DNA from: Muribaculaceae bacterium
Lineage (GTDB): Bacteria; Bacteroidota; Bacteroidia; Bacteroidales; Muribaculaceae
Reading direction: 5' to 3'
DNA length: 64,000 nt
Assembly: GCA_017621845.1 (NCBI GenBank)
Contig: JAGASI010000010.1
Location: 1 to 64,000, forward strand
In this document: positions 53,058 through 62,258 of the stretch, one piece after another
Numbering within the stretch: position 1 is the stretch's first letter
Layout of the letters: each line of letters starts with the position of its first letter
Position numbers and translations under genes: made by a program
The notes under the pieces: model-generated
Database searches by the model: none
Told to the model about the DNA's origin: nothing
Seen by the model: the letters and a program-made list of their open reading frames with translations, nothing else

Positions 53058-53939
53058 ATGACCCCTTCGACTTGTCCTCGCTGTCACAATATCATTCCAT
53101 CAGGGGCTTCCTTCTGTCCGGGATGTGGTCTTCCCGTCCAAAATGACACAACTCAACTCAACACCGATATCTCAGGGCCCGTATTTGTCACCCCTCCTCC
53201 CATTTCCAACCGACCCGAGGCAACACAACCTCTCAACAATAATAACCGCAATAGCCGATTTAACCATCAAGCGCCTCGCCAACGGCCACAAGAGAGGAAT
53301 GGAGCTAAAAAAGGAAGTTCCAAAATATGGCTGTATATCATCATTGCTGTCCTGGCCGTAGCGCTTGGCACAACTCTGGCATTGCTTTTGATAAATAACA
53401 ACAATTCAACAACATATACCACATATACCACCGATAAGACAGATAAAGATGAGGACACAGCTATTGTTGAACGTCTATATCCCAACAGCGTGTCAGGCAA
53501 TTGTGACCACGACAATAACAAATATTATTACGCCTCCCATCTCATTGACGGAGACGTCAGATCCTGCTGGGCACTCGACCTCCGTCCCACCAATAATTAT
53601 TACAACCACGGTTTTGCCAAAATAGTATTTAACGTTCCTTGCAAACGCCTCGATCACATCGTGCTGTACAACGGCTATCAAAAGAATACCCAAAACTACT
53701 ATGACAACAACCGCGCCAAACATATCGTGATGTATAATGCCGATGATATGTCCCAGCCAATACTTGACCAATATATCAATGACACCATGTCAGCCCAAAC
53801 CCTTAATGCCATCGATAACAGTGCCAACCGGGACATCACCACAATATTGATGACGTTCCCCGACGACTTCTATTATAAAGGCAATAAATGGAACGACTTC
53901 TGTATCTCTGAAATACAATTTTACGGCACCCCCCTATAA
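53058..53939 (+). CDS. zinc-ribbon membrane protein with a discoidin-like extracytoplasmic domain
   Basis: 293 residues. N-terminal zinc ribbon with Cys6, Cys9, Cys20 and Cys23 (CPRCHN, CPGCGL). A polar linker leads to one membrane helix (about 92-114, IWLYIIIAVLAVALGTTLAL). The C-terminal domain (about 135-293) starts after ERLYPNSVSG and has ASHLIDGDVRSCWA and KHIVMYN, the pattern of F5/8-type (discoidin) or NADase-type glycan-binding domains. The zinc ribbon should be cytoplasmic and the sugar-binding-like domain periplasmic. No enzyme motif. Single gene, convergent with the vanW-like gene. Confidence 0.75.
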   Translation: MTPSTCPRCHNIIPSGASFCPGCGLPVQNDTTQLNTDISGPVFVTPPPISNRPEATQPLNNNNRNSRFNHQAPRQRPQERNGAKKGSSKIWLYIIIAVLAVALGTTLALLLINNNNSTTYTTYTTDKTDKDEDTAIVERLYPNSVSGNCDHDNNKYYYASHLIDGDVRSCWALDLRPTNNYYNHGFAKIVFNVPCKRLDHIVLYNGYQKNTQNYYDNNRAKHIVMYNADDMSQPILDQYINDTMSAQTLNAIDNSANRDITTILMTFPDDFYYKGNKWNDFCISEIQFYGTPL

Positions 53940-53985
53940 TTCACTATCCCCCCCAAAAAAATACCATACCATGTTCCCGAGGTCA

Positions 53986-54684
53986 TTAATGACTGTCGGC
54001 AGGTAAGCTATATATCGAACGTGAGACAATCTTGCCTAAATCATCGGTGATAGTAACATCCTCTTTGCCGTCACTTGTCAACATAACCGATGTGGCGAGA
54101 TTACGGAGAGTTAGGGGTTTGTCAGCTTTAACGGTCAGGACAAAAGTATCCCGCATGACTTCCATATTGAATAATAGCCTCGAGTCAGTTGTATTTTTAA
54201 TTCTTAAATCCTTATACCCATAGAAGACTGTAGCATCTGTCCCAATTGGCGCAAATCGGGAAGAGTCGTCATACAGGTCAACCGAGTGGTTATGACGTTC
54301 AATAATCTTCAAGTCCAACAACAAGGCCGCATGGTATATAATTCCTGAAGCCTGACACAGGCCACCGCCAAGATCATGCTTTACCACACCGGCGTGAATC
54401 GTTCGCCCGGGCTTGAACCTGCGGCTGTCATTTGGATTACCAACGACTCTCCAAAACGAGAACACCTCTCCCGGTGCTATCTCGACCTGATTAATCCTGG
54501 AGGCTGCTTCACCTAGATTATGTTTTTTAGCCTCAAGTGTAGCGGACGGTTTAAATTCCTGACTCAATGTCAGCACCTCCATCTTGACGCTATCTGATGA
54601 ACGACCGGCACGAGCAAATCGGCAGAACGAACATGCGTCCACCACTCTTATTATAATTGACCTGAGTTTTATCTTTATCAACAT
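53986..54684 (-). CDS. VanW-family protein
   Basis: 232 residues with the VanW signature GEVFSFWRVVGNP, then the hallmark GGGLCQASGIIYHAALLLDL and HNHSVDLYDDSSRF. There is no obvious signal peptide; an unusual N-terminus with several cysteines (CSFCRFA) precedes the domain. VanW was named from Gram-positive vancomycin-resistance clusters, but its role is unknown; it is found across bacteria. No van genes are nearby, so no resistance is implied. Single gene downstream of the SusC/SusD unit, separated from it by hairpins. Confidence 0.85.
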   Translation of the reverse strand: MLIKIKLRSIIIRVVDACSFCRFARAGRSSDSVKMEVLTLSQEFKPSATLEAKKHNLGEAASRINQVEIAPGEVFSFWRVVGNPNDSRRFKPGRTIHAGVVKHDLGGGLCQASGIIYHAALLLDLKIIERHNHSVDLYDDSSRFAPIGTDATVFYGYKDLRIKNTTDSRLLFNMEVMRDTFVLTVKADKPLTLRNLATSVMLTSDGKEDVTITDDLGKIVSRSIYSLPADSH

Positions 54685-54716
54685 AATGGGGCTACAAAGC
54701 TTTTTTTTTATAAACA

Positions 54717-54750
54717 GGAGGCTGTGTCGATAAATAACGGCACAGCCTCC
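54717..54750 (-). terminator. hairpin between the SusD and vanW-like genes
   Basis: 13-bp arms with one G-U pair (54717-54729, 54738-54750), loop 8 nt. The A/T-run is on the plus side. Confidence 0.55.
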
Positions 54751-54798
54751 GGGGGCCAGGTTTATTTCCTTGAATATAAACCTATGTTGGGTTCAGTT

Positions 54799-54842
54799 TA
54801 CTCAGTGGTTGAGGCCTTTGATGACTTCCCAACCACCGAGTA
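54799..54842 (-). terminator. hairpin after the SusD gene
   Basis: Near-perfect 13-bp arms, one mismatch (54799-54811 and 54830-54842), beginning 16 nt after the SusD stop. Confidence 0.5.
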
Positions 54843-54857
54843 CTGTTGTCTTTATTA

Positions 54858-56600
54858 TCAATTAGCCCAGTTAGCGTTCTGAGTCAGAGCCGGGTTGAGG
54901 GTAATCTGCTGAGAAGGTATGGGATAGAGATATTCACGTTTGCTGAATACACGCTCGTTGTTGGGAATAGCCATCATGTAGTCACCTGACATGTAGTTCC
55001 AAGGCTTAACAGCGTTCTTGAGGTTAGCGCCCAAACGGATGTCGGGGTTCTTCTGTGTGTCAAGCTTGTCGAGCTGATGCCAGCGCTGGAGGTCCCAGTA
55101 ACGGAGGTCATCGTCAAGCAGAGTCTCGCAACGACGGCAACGGCGCACCTCCCAAAGGAGTGAGCTGACATTCATGTCGTTGGCGGGGTCGTTCATTGTG
55201 CTGAGGCTTGCTACAGTCTGAGTGGGCAGGCCGGCACGTTTATAGAGCTTGTTGATGGTGTTGTTGAGGTCGGCGTCTGAGAGTGTGCCGAGCTCGGCCT
55301 TAGCCTCAGCGTAGTCACAGTAGATTACTGACAACCAGAATACGGGAGCGCATGTATAGTTGTTACCGGTACGGAAGTTGACGGGGATTGATGTGTTGTC
55401 AAACTTACGTACGAGATAACCTGTCGACGAGCTGAGCTGAGAAGAACCGGCACGGCTGTAAGTCATACCTGTCTCAGAAGAACCGTAGCAAACAACGGTA
55501 TCAACAATAGCTGACAGACGATCGTCACGAGTAGCGAGGACATTGGTGATTGACAATACCTGACCCATACCTGACTTGCCGTCGATCACGCCTTGTTTAA
55601 CAACGCCGGCATCATCGGTGCTGAGTGAAGTGAGGGCTTTAGGTTTACCATCCTTGAACAGGAAGTCGTCGAAAGCATCCTTAGAGACACCGGCGATAAC
55701 TGTTGAAGCAACAGTATAGCGGATAGTCTGGTGGGTAAGGGTAGCCTCTTTGTAAGCCTTGTAGTAAATCATTTCGGGGTTACCCTCGAGAGATACCGAG
55801 TTGTAGTTGGAACGATAGTCGCTGTTGAGGCTATAGCCCTTGCCCATGAGTACATCACCGGCAGCTACAACATAGTTGAGATAACGGTTGGCACGCTGGA
55901 GGTCAGCGGCTTTGTAATTTTCTTCAACTGTACGATATTTGCAATAAGTACCCTCATAGAGGCAAATCTTGGACATCATAGCGTATGCCATGTCAGAGCT
56001 CCAAGTACTCTTGGAACCGCTACCGATGTTCTTGGTGGCATAGTCAAGGTCGGCATAAACGCTATCCATGACAACATCACGGTCGGTGCGGGCACCCATG
56101 AGTTCGGGGCTATTGGTATCAAGCACCTGGTTTACATAAGGCACATCGCCAAAACCGCGCACGAGCTCATAGTATTGCATAGCACGGTTCATACGAGCGA
56201 TACCGATATATTTGGCTTTAACCTTATCGGCCAGTTTTGATGTACCGGTTTTAATTATAATCTCGTTGCAATGACGGATAACTTCATATGAAGCCCTCCA
56301 CAGCGAGCTACTGGTAGGGATGTTGGTAAACGACCAGTTGGTGAATGCGCCACCTACACCACTGCCTTGGTTATCGGTAAGGGTCTGGAAGTAGAATAGG
56401 CCATAACCGCTGTCACCATAGCCGGTGAAGTTACGATAGAGGTCTTCGCATTGTTTGGCAACATTGGCCTCATTGTCCCAATATGCCGGATTGTTAGTCT
56501 GTTGGGACAACGGGTAGCGGTTATCATTGAGGAAATCGTCGCAGGATGCAAAGGCCAAACCTACAAGCGACACCGCTGTTAATATTATTGACTTTTTCAT
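54858..56600 (-). CDS. SusD/RagB-family surface glycan-binding lipoprotein
   Basis: 580 residues. Lipobox LAFASCDD, as usual for the family. SusD features: N-terminal TPR-like helices (RMNRAMQYYELVRGFGDVPYV), the central YCDYAEAKAELG segment, and the C-terminal WEVRRCRRCETLLDDDLRYWDLQRW and REYLYPIPSQQITLNPALTQN. It forms the lid on the SusC-type transporter and binds the nutrient at the cell surface. It starts 26 nt after the SusC stop. Substrate unknown; no glycoside hydrolase or sulfatase is next to it. Confidence 0.96.
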   Translation of the reverse strand: MKKSIILTAVSLVGLAFASCDDFLNDNRYPLSQQTNNPAYWDNEANVAKQCEDLYRNFTGYGDSGYGLFYFQTLTDNQGSGVGGAFTNWSFTNIPTSSSLWRASYEVIRHCNEIIIKTGTSKLADKVKAKYIGIARMNRAMQYYELVRGFGDVPYVNQVLDTNSPELMGARTDRDVVMDSVYADLDYATKNIGSGSKSTWSSDMAYAMMSKICLYEGTYCKYRTVEENYKAADLQRANRYLNYVVAAGDVLMGKGYSLNSDYRSNYNSVSLEGNPEMIYYKAYKEATLTHQTIRYTVASTVIAGVSKDAFDDFLFKDGKPKALTSLSTDDAGVVKQGVIDGKSGMGQVLSITNVLATRDDRLSAIVDTVVCYGSSETGMTYSRAGSSQLSSSTGYLVRKFDNTSIPVNFRTGNNYTCAPVFWLSVIYCDYAEAKAELGTLSDADLNNTINKLYKRAGLPTQTVASLSTMNDPANDMNVSSLLWEVRRCRRCETLLDDDLRYWDLQRWHQLDKLDTQKNPDIRLGANLKNAVKPWNYMSGDYMMAIPNNERVFSKREYLYPIPSQQITLNPALTQNANWAN

Positions 56601-56626
56601 ATTAATTGTTGAATTTTAGGTGTAAA

Positions 56627-59600
56627 TCAGAAGGTGACTTGCAGACCGAAAGAGTAGGTACGTGGGATGGGGTTGGCACGGCCGATAGTGTTGGCGCCTG
56701 ACCATTCGGTAGTAACGATTTCGGGGTCGAAGTTAGAGCCTTTATTACCTTGGTGGATGAAGAAGAGGTTTTCGCCTGAGAAGTAGATACGGGCTTTCTG
56801 GATATAAGCTTTAGAGGTCCAAGCATAGGGAAGAGTGTAACCAACGGTGATATTCTTAACACGCAGGTAGCTCATGTCCTGGAGGTAACGGGTCTGAGGA
56901 ATGTAGTTGTAAGTACCGCTGAGAGCAATACCGTTAACGTTGTTGGCTCCGTAAGCACCGGGGTAGATACGGGCAAACTTGTTAGCTTGGTTTACTTCAT
57001 AGTCAACGATGTTCCAGTTGCTGTCATAGATAACCTTGTTGTGAGATTCCATGCCATCATAGTAGATGTCGTTAGCAGCCTGGGTGAAAGGAACAACCAT
57101 TGAAGAAACGGTCCACATGTCGCGTTTACCTACGCCTTGGCAGAAGATGTCGAGGTCGATACCTTTCCAAGCGCCACCGAGGTGGAAGCCATATTCATAG
57201 CGGGGAAGGCTGTTACCAATCTTGACAACGTCACCTTGGTCACCGACTTTACCTGCACCACCGTTAATCTTGCCGTCACCGTTCTGGTCAACGAACATTA
57301 CGTCGCCGGGGCCATAGTGGAATGAGCCGTTGGCAATCTCGCGTTGGTCAACAATACCGGGTTTGGGGATGAAGTTGCCCTTGTCATCGGTAAGGAAGCT
57401 ACCGTCAGCAGCTGTCTGGAAGTCGTCTTTAGTATAGTAACGATCGGTCTCAAGACCCCAGATAGCACCGTACTCCATACCTGAGTAGTTATCGGTAAGA
57501 GACATTGAGGGGTTGTTCCACTTGGTAATCTTGGTCTTGGAGTCAGCGATGTTGAATGATGCATATACATCCCAGTCACCGAATGACTTGTTCCAACCGA
57601 GGGTAAGTTCCCAACCACGAGTGCGGAGTGAGCCGTGGTTACCATAAGGAGCTGAAGCGCCGAGAACCTGGGGAAGCTCAACACCGGGAGCAAGCATGTC
57701 CTTGGTGTCGCGCTGGTACCAGTCAAATGAAGCGGTCAGCGAGTTGTTCAGGAAACCGAGGTCGATACCTACGTCAGTAGTGCAGATACGTTCCCAGGTA
57801 AGTGAGCTTGAAACGAGGGCGGGCATAGCAGCAGCATTGACAAGAACACCTGTGCTTTGGTTCAGGTAGTCAATGTTGCGGGTAGTGATAGTAGAGATGA
57901 AACGGTTGTCACCAACGGCTTGGTTACCGATTTCACCATAAGAAGCACGCAGTTTACCGTTGCTCCACCATGATTTGAGGGGTTTGAAGTAACCTTCCTC
58001 TGAGAAGCGGTAGCCTACAGAACCTGATGAGAAGAATGCCCATTGGTCATTGGCGGGGAAACGTGAAGAACCGTCATAGCGACCGTTGAACTCAGCAAGG
58101 TAGATGCCTTTGTAGTCATAGTTGATACGGCCGAAGAAACCGGCGGTTGCCCAGTGGCCGTCATAGTTGGTAGGAGCTACCAGGTCACCGGTGTAGAGGT
58201 TAAGAGCGGGGAGGTTTACGTCGAGGAGCACTTTGGTGCGAGCCTGGAAGTTACCTGAAACGTTTTTCTCAACGTTGCTACCGACCATAACCTTGAAGTT
58301 GTTGTTGTTGAAACCAAAGTCATATGTACCGTAGACATTGAATGCCCAGCGGTTTTCTTTTTCATTGTATTTGGTAGCGGTAGAACTTGACATTGACAAG
58401 CACTCGGTGGGGTATCCGTAGGGGCCAAACCAGTTGTCGATACAGTTGACGGGGAGATAGGCATAGGCGTCGTTACGGTTATAGGTAGAATATGTAAAGT
58501 CGGCGTTAAGAGTGAGGCCCTTGATGATTTGAGCTTGAACGTAAGCCTGCATACGTGTGTACTGACGCTGGCTCTTAACGTTGTCGGCTTGTTTGAGGTA
58601 GGCGATCTCATTACGCCAATCGGCTTTTTCGCCATCAACTACTGTGTAGCCGAGCATCTGATAGAAGCCGGGGAAGCGCCAGATAGTACCCCAGATGTTA
58701 GAACCAACGTTAGGATACTGAATGTCGCGCTGGCTGTAGCTCATGCGCACACCGGCTGTCAACCAATCGGTAACGTCGAGTTTCAAATCAACCTTGGCGT
58801 TGTAGCGTTTCATACGGTCGGGGTTGAAGTTGGAAAGGCTCTGACGTGATGCATAACCGAAAGATACGTCATAAGTAGCACGACCTGTCGAACCCGAGAT
58901 AGAAGCATTGTGAGAATTGCTGGGGGCAGCGTCGTTAATCATGATAGCGTTGATATCATAGTCGGCGTATGACAAGAGGGTAGTTCCGTTGGGGCTCAGG
59001 TAGTAGTCACCTACATTGTTCTCGTCAACATATGGACGGAGCTCACGATAGGTGTTGATACGGCCGTTCTTACGGTTCTCGAGTTGCCATTTCTTGGCAT
59101 AGGGAAGCATATCGGTGTAGTACTGTCCGAAGAACTCACCCTGTGTGGGGCCTAACATCTTGGCGGCCTCAATCATAGCCTCGAGAGAGCTGACGTTATC
59201 CTGGATTTTAGGAAGGACAGCGCCTTGGCTCCAACCGAAGTTGTTGCTATATTTAACTTGTACGCGATCTTGTTTTTCACCACCCTTGGTTGTAATCAAG
59301 AGCACGCCGAAAGCAGCGCGGGCACCGTAAATTGAAGAAGAAGCGGCATCCTTGAGAACGCTGATTTCCTTGATATCCTCGGGATTCAGGAATGAGATGT
59401 CATCCATAGCCACGCCATCGACAACATACAGAGGCGAACCGCCACTGTTGGTAAGGGTACCGACACCACGAATCTGAACAACGGGGTTACCGGTGATGTT
59501 ACCGGTGTTGTTCAAAATGGTAAGGCCGGGGACAGCTCCTTGCAGAGCCTTGGCGATATCAGTCTCGGGACGGTTGGACATTGTACGGGCAACGTCAACT

Positions 59601-60001
59601 GTGCTGACAGCACCGGTAAGGTTGGCACGTTTCTGAGAACCATAACCAACGACTACAAGTTGATCAAGGACCTCGGTTGTGGGCTGAAGGTATACGCTCA
59701 TACCTTGAGCAGCTTTCATTATAACTTCTTTGTAGCCAACAGTGGTAATTTTAAGTTGACTGCCGGGAGCCACGCTGATAGCAAAGTTACCATCCACGTC
59801 GGTTGATACACCTTTGGTAGAACCCTTGGGTGTAACACTGGCGCCGACAACAGGCTCATTGTTCTCATCGAAGACTGTACCCTTGATGGTAACAGTCTGA
59901 CTTTGTGATTGAGGCTCGGGGTTAGCCACAGCAAACATCATTTGTCCGCTATAGGGTACACCGCATGTCAACAACAGAGTCACTAATAGATGTTTTCTCA
60001 T
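56627..60001 (-). CDS. SusC/RagA-family TonB-dependent outer-membrane transporter
   Basis: 1124 residues from the ATG at 60001; the upstream in-frame ATG at 60109 would add an unlikely 36-residue charged tail before the signal peptide. Carboxypeptidase-regulatory-like domain (GTVFDENNEPVVGASV), then the plug with GYGSQKRANLTGAV and the SusC signature VVDGVAMDDISFLNPEDI through EISVLKDAASSSIYGARA. The 22-strand barrel ends in a terminal Phe (SFGLQVTF). It imports a glycan or peptide together with SusD. First gene of the pair; a 661-nt region without a gene lies upstream. Confidence 0.96.
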   Translation of the reverse strand: MRKHLLVTLLLTCGVPYSGQMMFAVANPEPQSQSQTVTIKGTVFDENNEPVVGASVTPKGSTKGVSTDVDGNFAISVAPGSQLKITTVGYKEVIMKAAQGMSVYLQPTTEVLDQLVVVGYGSQKRANLTGAVSTVDVARTMSNRPETDIAKALQGAVPGLTILNNTGNITGNPVVQIRGVGTLTNSGGSPLYVVDGVAMDDISFLNPEDIKEISVLKDAASSSIYGARAAFGVLLITTKGGEKQDRVQVKYSNNFGWSQGAVLPKIQDNVSSLEAMIEAAKMLGPTQGEFFGQYYTDMLPYAKKWQLENRKNGRINTYRELRPYVDENNVGDYYLSPNGTTLLSYADYDINAIMINDAAPSNSHNASISGSTGRATYDVSFGYASRQSLSNFNPDRMKRYNAKVDLKLDVTDWLTAGVRMSYSQRDIQYPNVGSNIWGTIWRFPGFYQMLGYTVVDGEKADWRNEIAYLKQADNVKSQRQYTRMQAYVQAQIIKGLTLNADFTYSTYNRNDAYAYLPVNCIDNWFGPYGYPTECLSMSSSTATKYNEKENRWAFNVYGTYDFGFNNNNFKVMVGSNVEKNVSGNFQARTKVLLDVNLPALNLYTGDLVAPTNYDGHWATAGFFGRINYDYKGIYLAEFNGRYDGSSRFPANDQWAFFSSGSVGYRFSEEGYFKPLKSWWSNGKLRASYGEIGNQAVGDNRFISTITTRNIDYLNQSTGVLVNAAAMPALVSSSLTWERICTTDVGIDLGFLNNSLTASFDWYQRDTKDMLAPGVELPQVLGASAPYGNHGSLRTRGWELTLGWNKSFGDWDVYASFNIADSKTKITKWNNPSMSLTDNYSGMEYGAIWGLETDRYYTKDDFQTAADGSFLTDDKGNFIPKPGIVDQREIANGSFHYGPGDVMFVDQNGDGKINGGAGKVGDQGDVVKIGNSLPRYEYGFHLGGAWKGIDLDIFCQGVGKRDMWTVSSMVVPFTQAANDIYYDGMESHNKVIYDSNWNIVDYEVNQANKFARIYPGAYGANNVNGIALSGTYNYIPQTRYLQDMSYLRVKNITVGYTLPYAWTSKAYIQKARIYFSGENLFFIHQGNKGSNFDPEIVTTEWSGANTIGRANPIPRTYSFGLQVTF

Positions 60002-60662
60002 AAGGTTGAAATTGATGTTGATTTTATTGTATCTTCGAGTCTGCCGATATAACAAGCCATCTTGGTCGCTTGACCTCAATAACTGCCTCATCAGTCGACT
60101 CTTGGACACGTTTTTATTAACAATTGTTTTGTAAATATTCTCTTTTTTGCTTGTTCTTTTTATAAATCGGGTCTATGACTCAATGTGTTTATTTTCAGGC
60201 TGTTTTTCTATGGTATAATTATTTTAACGATTATTGTGTTTAAGAAATATTAGCTAATTACACCGCTAAATTAGTTAACTTTTTTAAATCCAGAGCTTGT
60301 TTAACGCTTTTTAACATTGCGTTTTTTATTTAGTCTTTCTTTACAAATTGTTGGACCAATCAGCCAATATTTTAGTCATAACATCATTTTAACTGTCATT
60401 ATGTTTTATAGCATAATTTTAGAACACCGATCTCAACTATGACAAATATCAAACCCGGCAAACTCTTTTCACTACACATTAAATAATAAATAAGTCACAA
60501 ATACACAAGGCCTGTTCCATCCCTATTCAACCCAATCGGCCTCATGAATGTTAACACAATTAAATTATGGGCCCACGCTATGATATTAAGCCAAAATCAA
60601 TTAAATTTGCACCTAATGAGCCTAAAGGCCTGTCCACACACCCATCTATTCTATTATTAAAC
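60002..60662. other. regulatory region between SusC and the barrel gene
   Basis: About 660 nt, AT-rich, with no gene seen. It must contain the divergent start of the SusC unit; I found no strict TAnnTTTG box for the minus strand, so expression may need an unusual sigma factor or activator. An imperfect inverted repeat (TAGCTAATT ... AATTAGTTA) lies at about 60250-60280. No regulator gene (ECF sigma, anti-sigma or hybrid sensor) is adjacent. The -7 box of the plus-strand barrel gene is at 60602-60609. Confidence 0.45.
60602..60609 (+). promoter_or_regulatory. -7 box of the barrel-tsaD-cinA unit
   Basis: TAAATTTG, 53 nt before the ATG at 60663. -33 not clear. Confidence 0.45.
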
Positions 60663-61187
60663 ATGAAACTCAACACATTACGTATTCTCATCGTCTCATC
60701 ACTAACCCTATTGCCGATTGCAGCGACCAACATACATGCCGCCAAAGGCGAAAAGACCTTTGGGGTCAAGACCGGTTATGTATCACGCAACAAATCGGCA
60801 CTTGCCGGTATCACATTTCAATGTGGCATCAGCGACCATTTCAGATTGGCGCCTTCGGCCGAATGTATCTTCCGTCATGATGACCGTGATGCCCTTCAGA
60901 TAGACCTGGATGCTCATTTCCCATTCTCATTTACCGGAGAGCGGGCCGCATTGTACCCTATTGCCGGTATCAATTACTCGTCATGGAATCGCCACTCAAC
61001 CGAGATCGATGACGATCAAGAGAGCAAAGACGTGTCGACACGCTCGGGATACCTGGGATTAAACGCCGGATGCGGATTTGAATTCAAGGCATCATCGACA
61101 CTCAAGCTCAGCCTTGAGGCACGATACTCACTTGTAAAATCCAACTCATCGGTACAGATATCAGTCGGCATCGGATATATGTTCTGA
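60663..61187 (+). CDS. small outer-membrane beta-barrel protein
   Basis: 174 residues from the ATG at 60663; the longer reading frame starts upstream of the -7 box. Signal peptide (to about IHAA). Amphipathic strands (GVKTGYVSRNKSALAGITFQ, LYPIAGINYSSWNRH, YLGLNAGCGFEFKA) and a terminal ISVGIGYMF mark an eight-stranded porin-like barrel. It lies 15 nt upstream of tsaD, so tsaD and cinA may be transcribed from its promoter. Function unknown. Confidence 0.78.
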   Translation: MKLNTLRILIVSSLTLLPIAATNIHAAKGEKTFGVKTGYVSRNKSALAGITFQCGISDHFRLAPSAECIFRHDDRDALQIDLDAHFPFSFTGERAALYPIAGINYSSWNRHSTEIDDDQESKDVSTRSGYLGLNAGCGFEFKASSTLKLSLEARYSLVKSNSSVQISVGIGYMF

Positions 61188-61202
61188 TTTATTATTAACG
61201 CA

Positions 61203-62216
61203 ATGCAGTACATACTTGGAATAGAGTCGTCATGTGACGACACCAGCGCGGCCGTCATCGGTGATGGTCTACTATTAAGCAACGTCATCGCCTCACAGAG
61301 CGTACACGAGGAATATGGTGGTGTAGTGCCCGAACTGGCCTCCCGCGCCCACCAACAAAACATCGTCCCGGTGGTAGATACAGCCCTCAGACGCGCCGGC
61401 ATCACAGCCAAAGACCTGAGCGCCATCGCTTTTACCCGCGGGCCGGGACTACTTGGCTCGTTATTAGTTGGAACAAGCTTTGCCAAAGGCCTGTCTTTAG
61501 GCCTGCGCATCCCCATCGTGAGCGTCAACCACCTACACGGCCACATCCTCTCCCATTTTATACGCACAACCCCCGATGACCGAGTCCCCGAATTTCCATT
61601 CCTGTGCCTTCTCATCTCGGGAGGCAACTCCCAGATTGTTCTGGTCAAATCATATAAAGACATGGAAATCCTTGGCCACACTATCGATGATGCTGCCGGT
61701 GAGGCTTTTGACAAATGTGCCAAAGTCATGGGTCTCCCCTATCCCGGCGGCCCTCACATCGACCGGTTGGCCGCTGAAGGAGACCACGCCAAATTTAAAT
61801 TTGCCAAGCCCCATATTCCCGGTCTCGACTATAGCTTCAGTGGCCTGAAAACATCGTTTTTATACACATTGAGAGACAACCTCAAGACCGATCCCGAATT
61901 CATCGAGAAAAACCGGGCCGACCTGGCAGCATCGCTTCAGCACACCATAATATCCATTCTCATGGATAAATTGGACAAGGCAGTAATCCAAACAGGAGTC
62001 CACACCGTCGCTATCGGCGGTGGCGTCTCGGCCAACTCCGGTGTACGCACCGCTGTGGCTGAATACTGTCAGCACAAGGGACTGGAAGCCTTTATCCCGG
62101 CGCGCTCATTTACCACCGATAATGCGGCCATGGTCGCTATTGCAGGTTATTATAAATTCCTTGACGGCGACCTATGCCGTTATGACGAGGTGCCGTTTGC
62201 AAGAGTCGGTGTATAA
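61203..62216 (+). CDS. tsaD: tRNA N6-adenosine threonylcarbamoyltransferase
   Basis: 337 residues, family length. The ASKHA-fold signature is ILGIESSCDDTSAAVI, with the metal-binding His pair in VNHLHGHILSH and a late SANSGVRTAV and TDNAAMVAIAG. With TsaB, TsaC and TsaE it makes t6A37 in ANN-decoding tRNAs, an essential modification. 15 nt behind the barrel gene and 42 nt before cinA. Confidence 0.97.
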   Translation: MQYILGIESSCDDTSAAVIGDGLLLSNVIASQSVHEEYGGVVPELASRAHQQNIVPVVDTALRRAGITAKDLSAIAFTRGPGLLGSLLVGTSFAKGLSLGLRIPIVSVNHLHGHILSHFIRTTPDDRVPEFPFLCLLISGGNSQIVLVKSYKDMEILGHTIDDAAGEAFDKCAKVMGLPYPGGPHIDRLAAEGDHAKFKFAKPHIPGLDYSFSGLKTSFLYTLRDNLKTDPEFIEKNRADLAASLQHTIISILMDKLDKAVIQTGVHTVAIGGGVSANSGVRTAVAEYCQHKGLEAFIPARSFTTDNAAMVAIAGYYKFLDGDLCRYDEVPFARVGV

Positions 62217-62258
62217 GGGCATATAACCCACAAGACTGACAAGTATAAACATAAAGGT

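Noticed and set aside
53986..54684. Vancomycin-resistance cluster suggested by VanW
   Set aside because: No ligase, dehydrogenase, dipeptidase or two-component genes nearby; VanW alone is widespread and of unknown role.
61016..61729. 237-codon minus-strand frame across tsaD
   Set aside because: Antisense to the clear tsaD gene, no motif, high Arg/Ser content typical of mirror frames.
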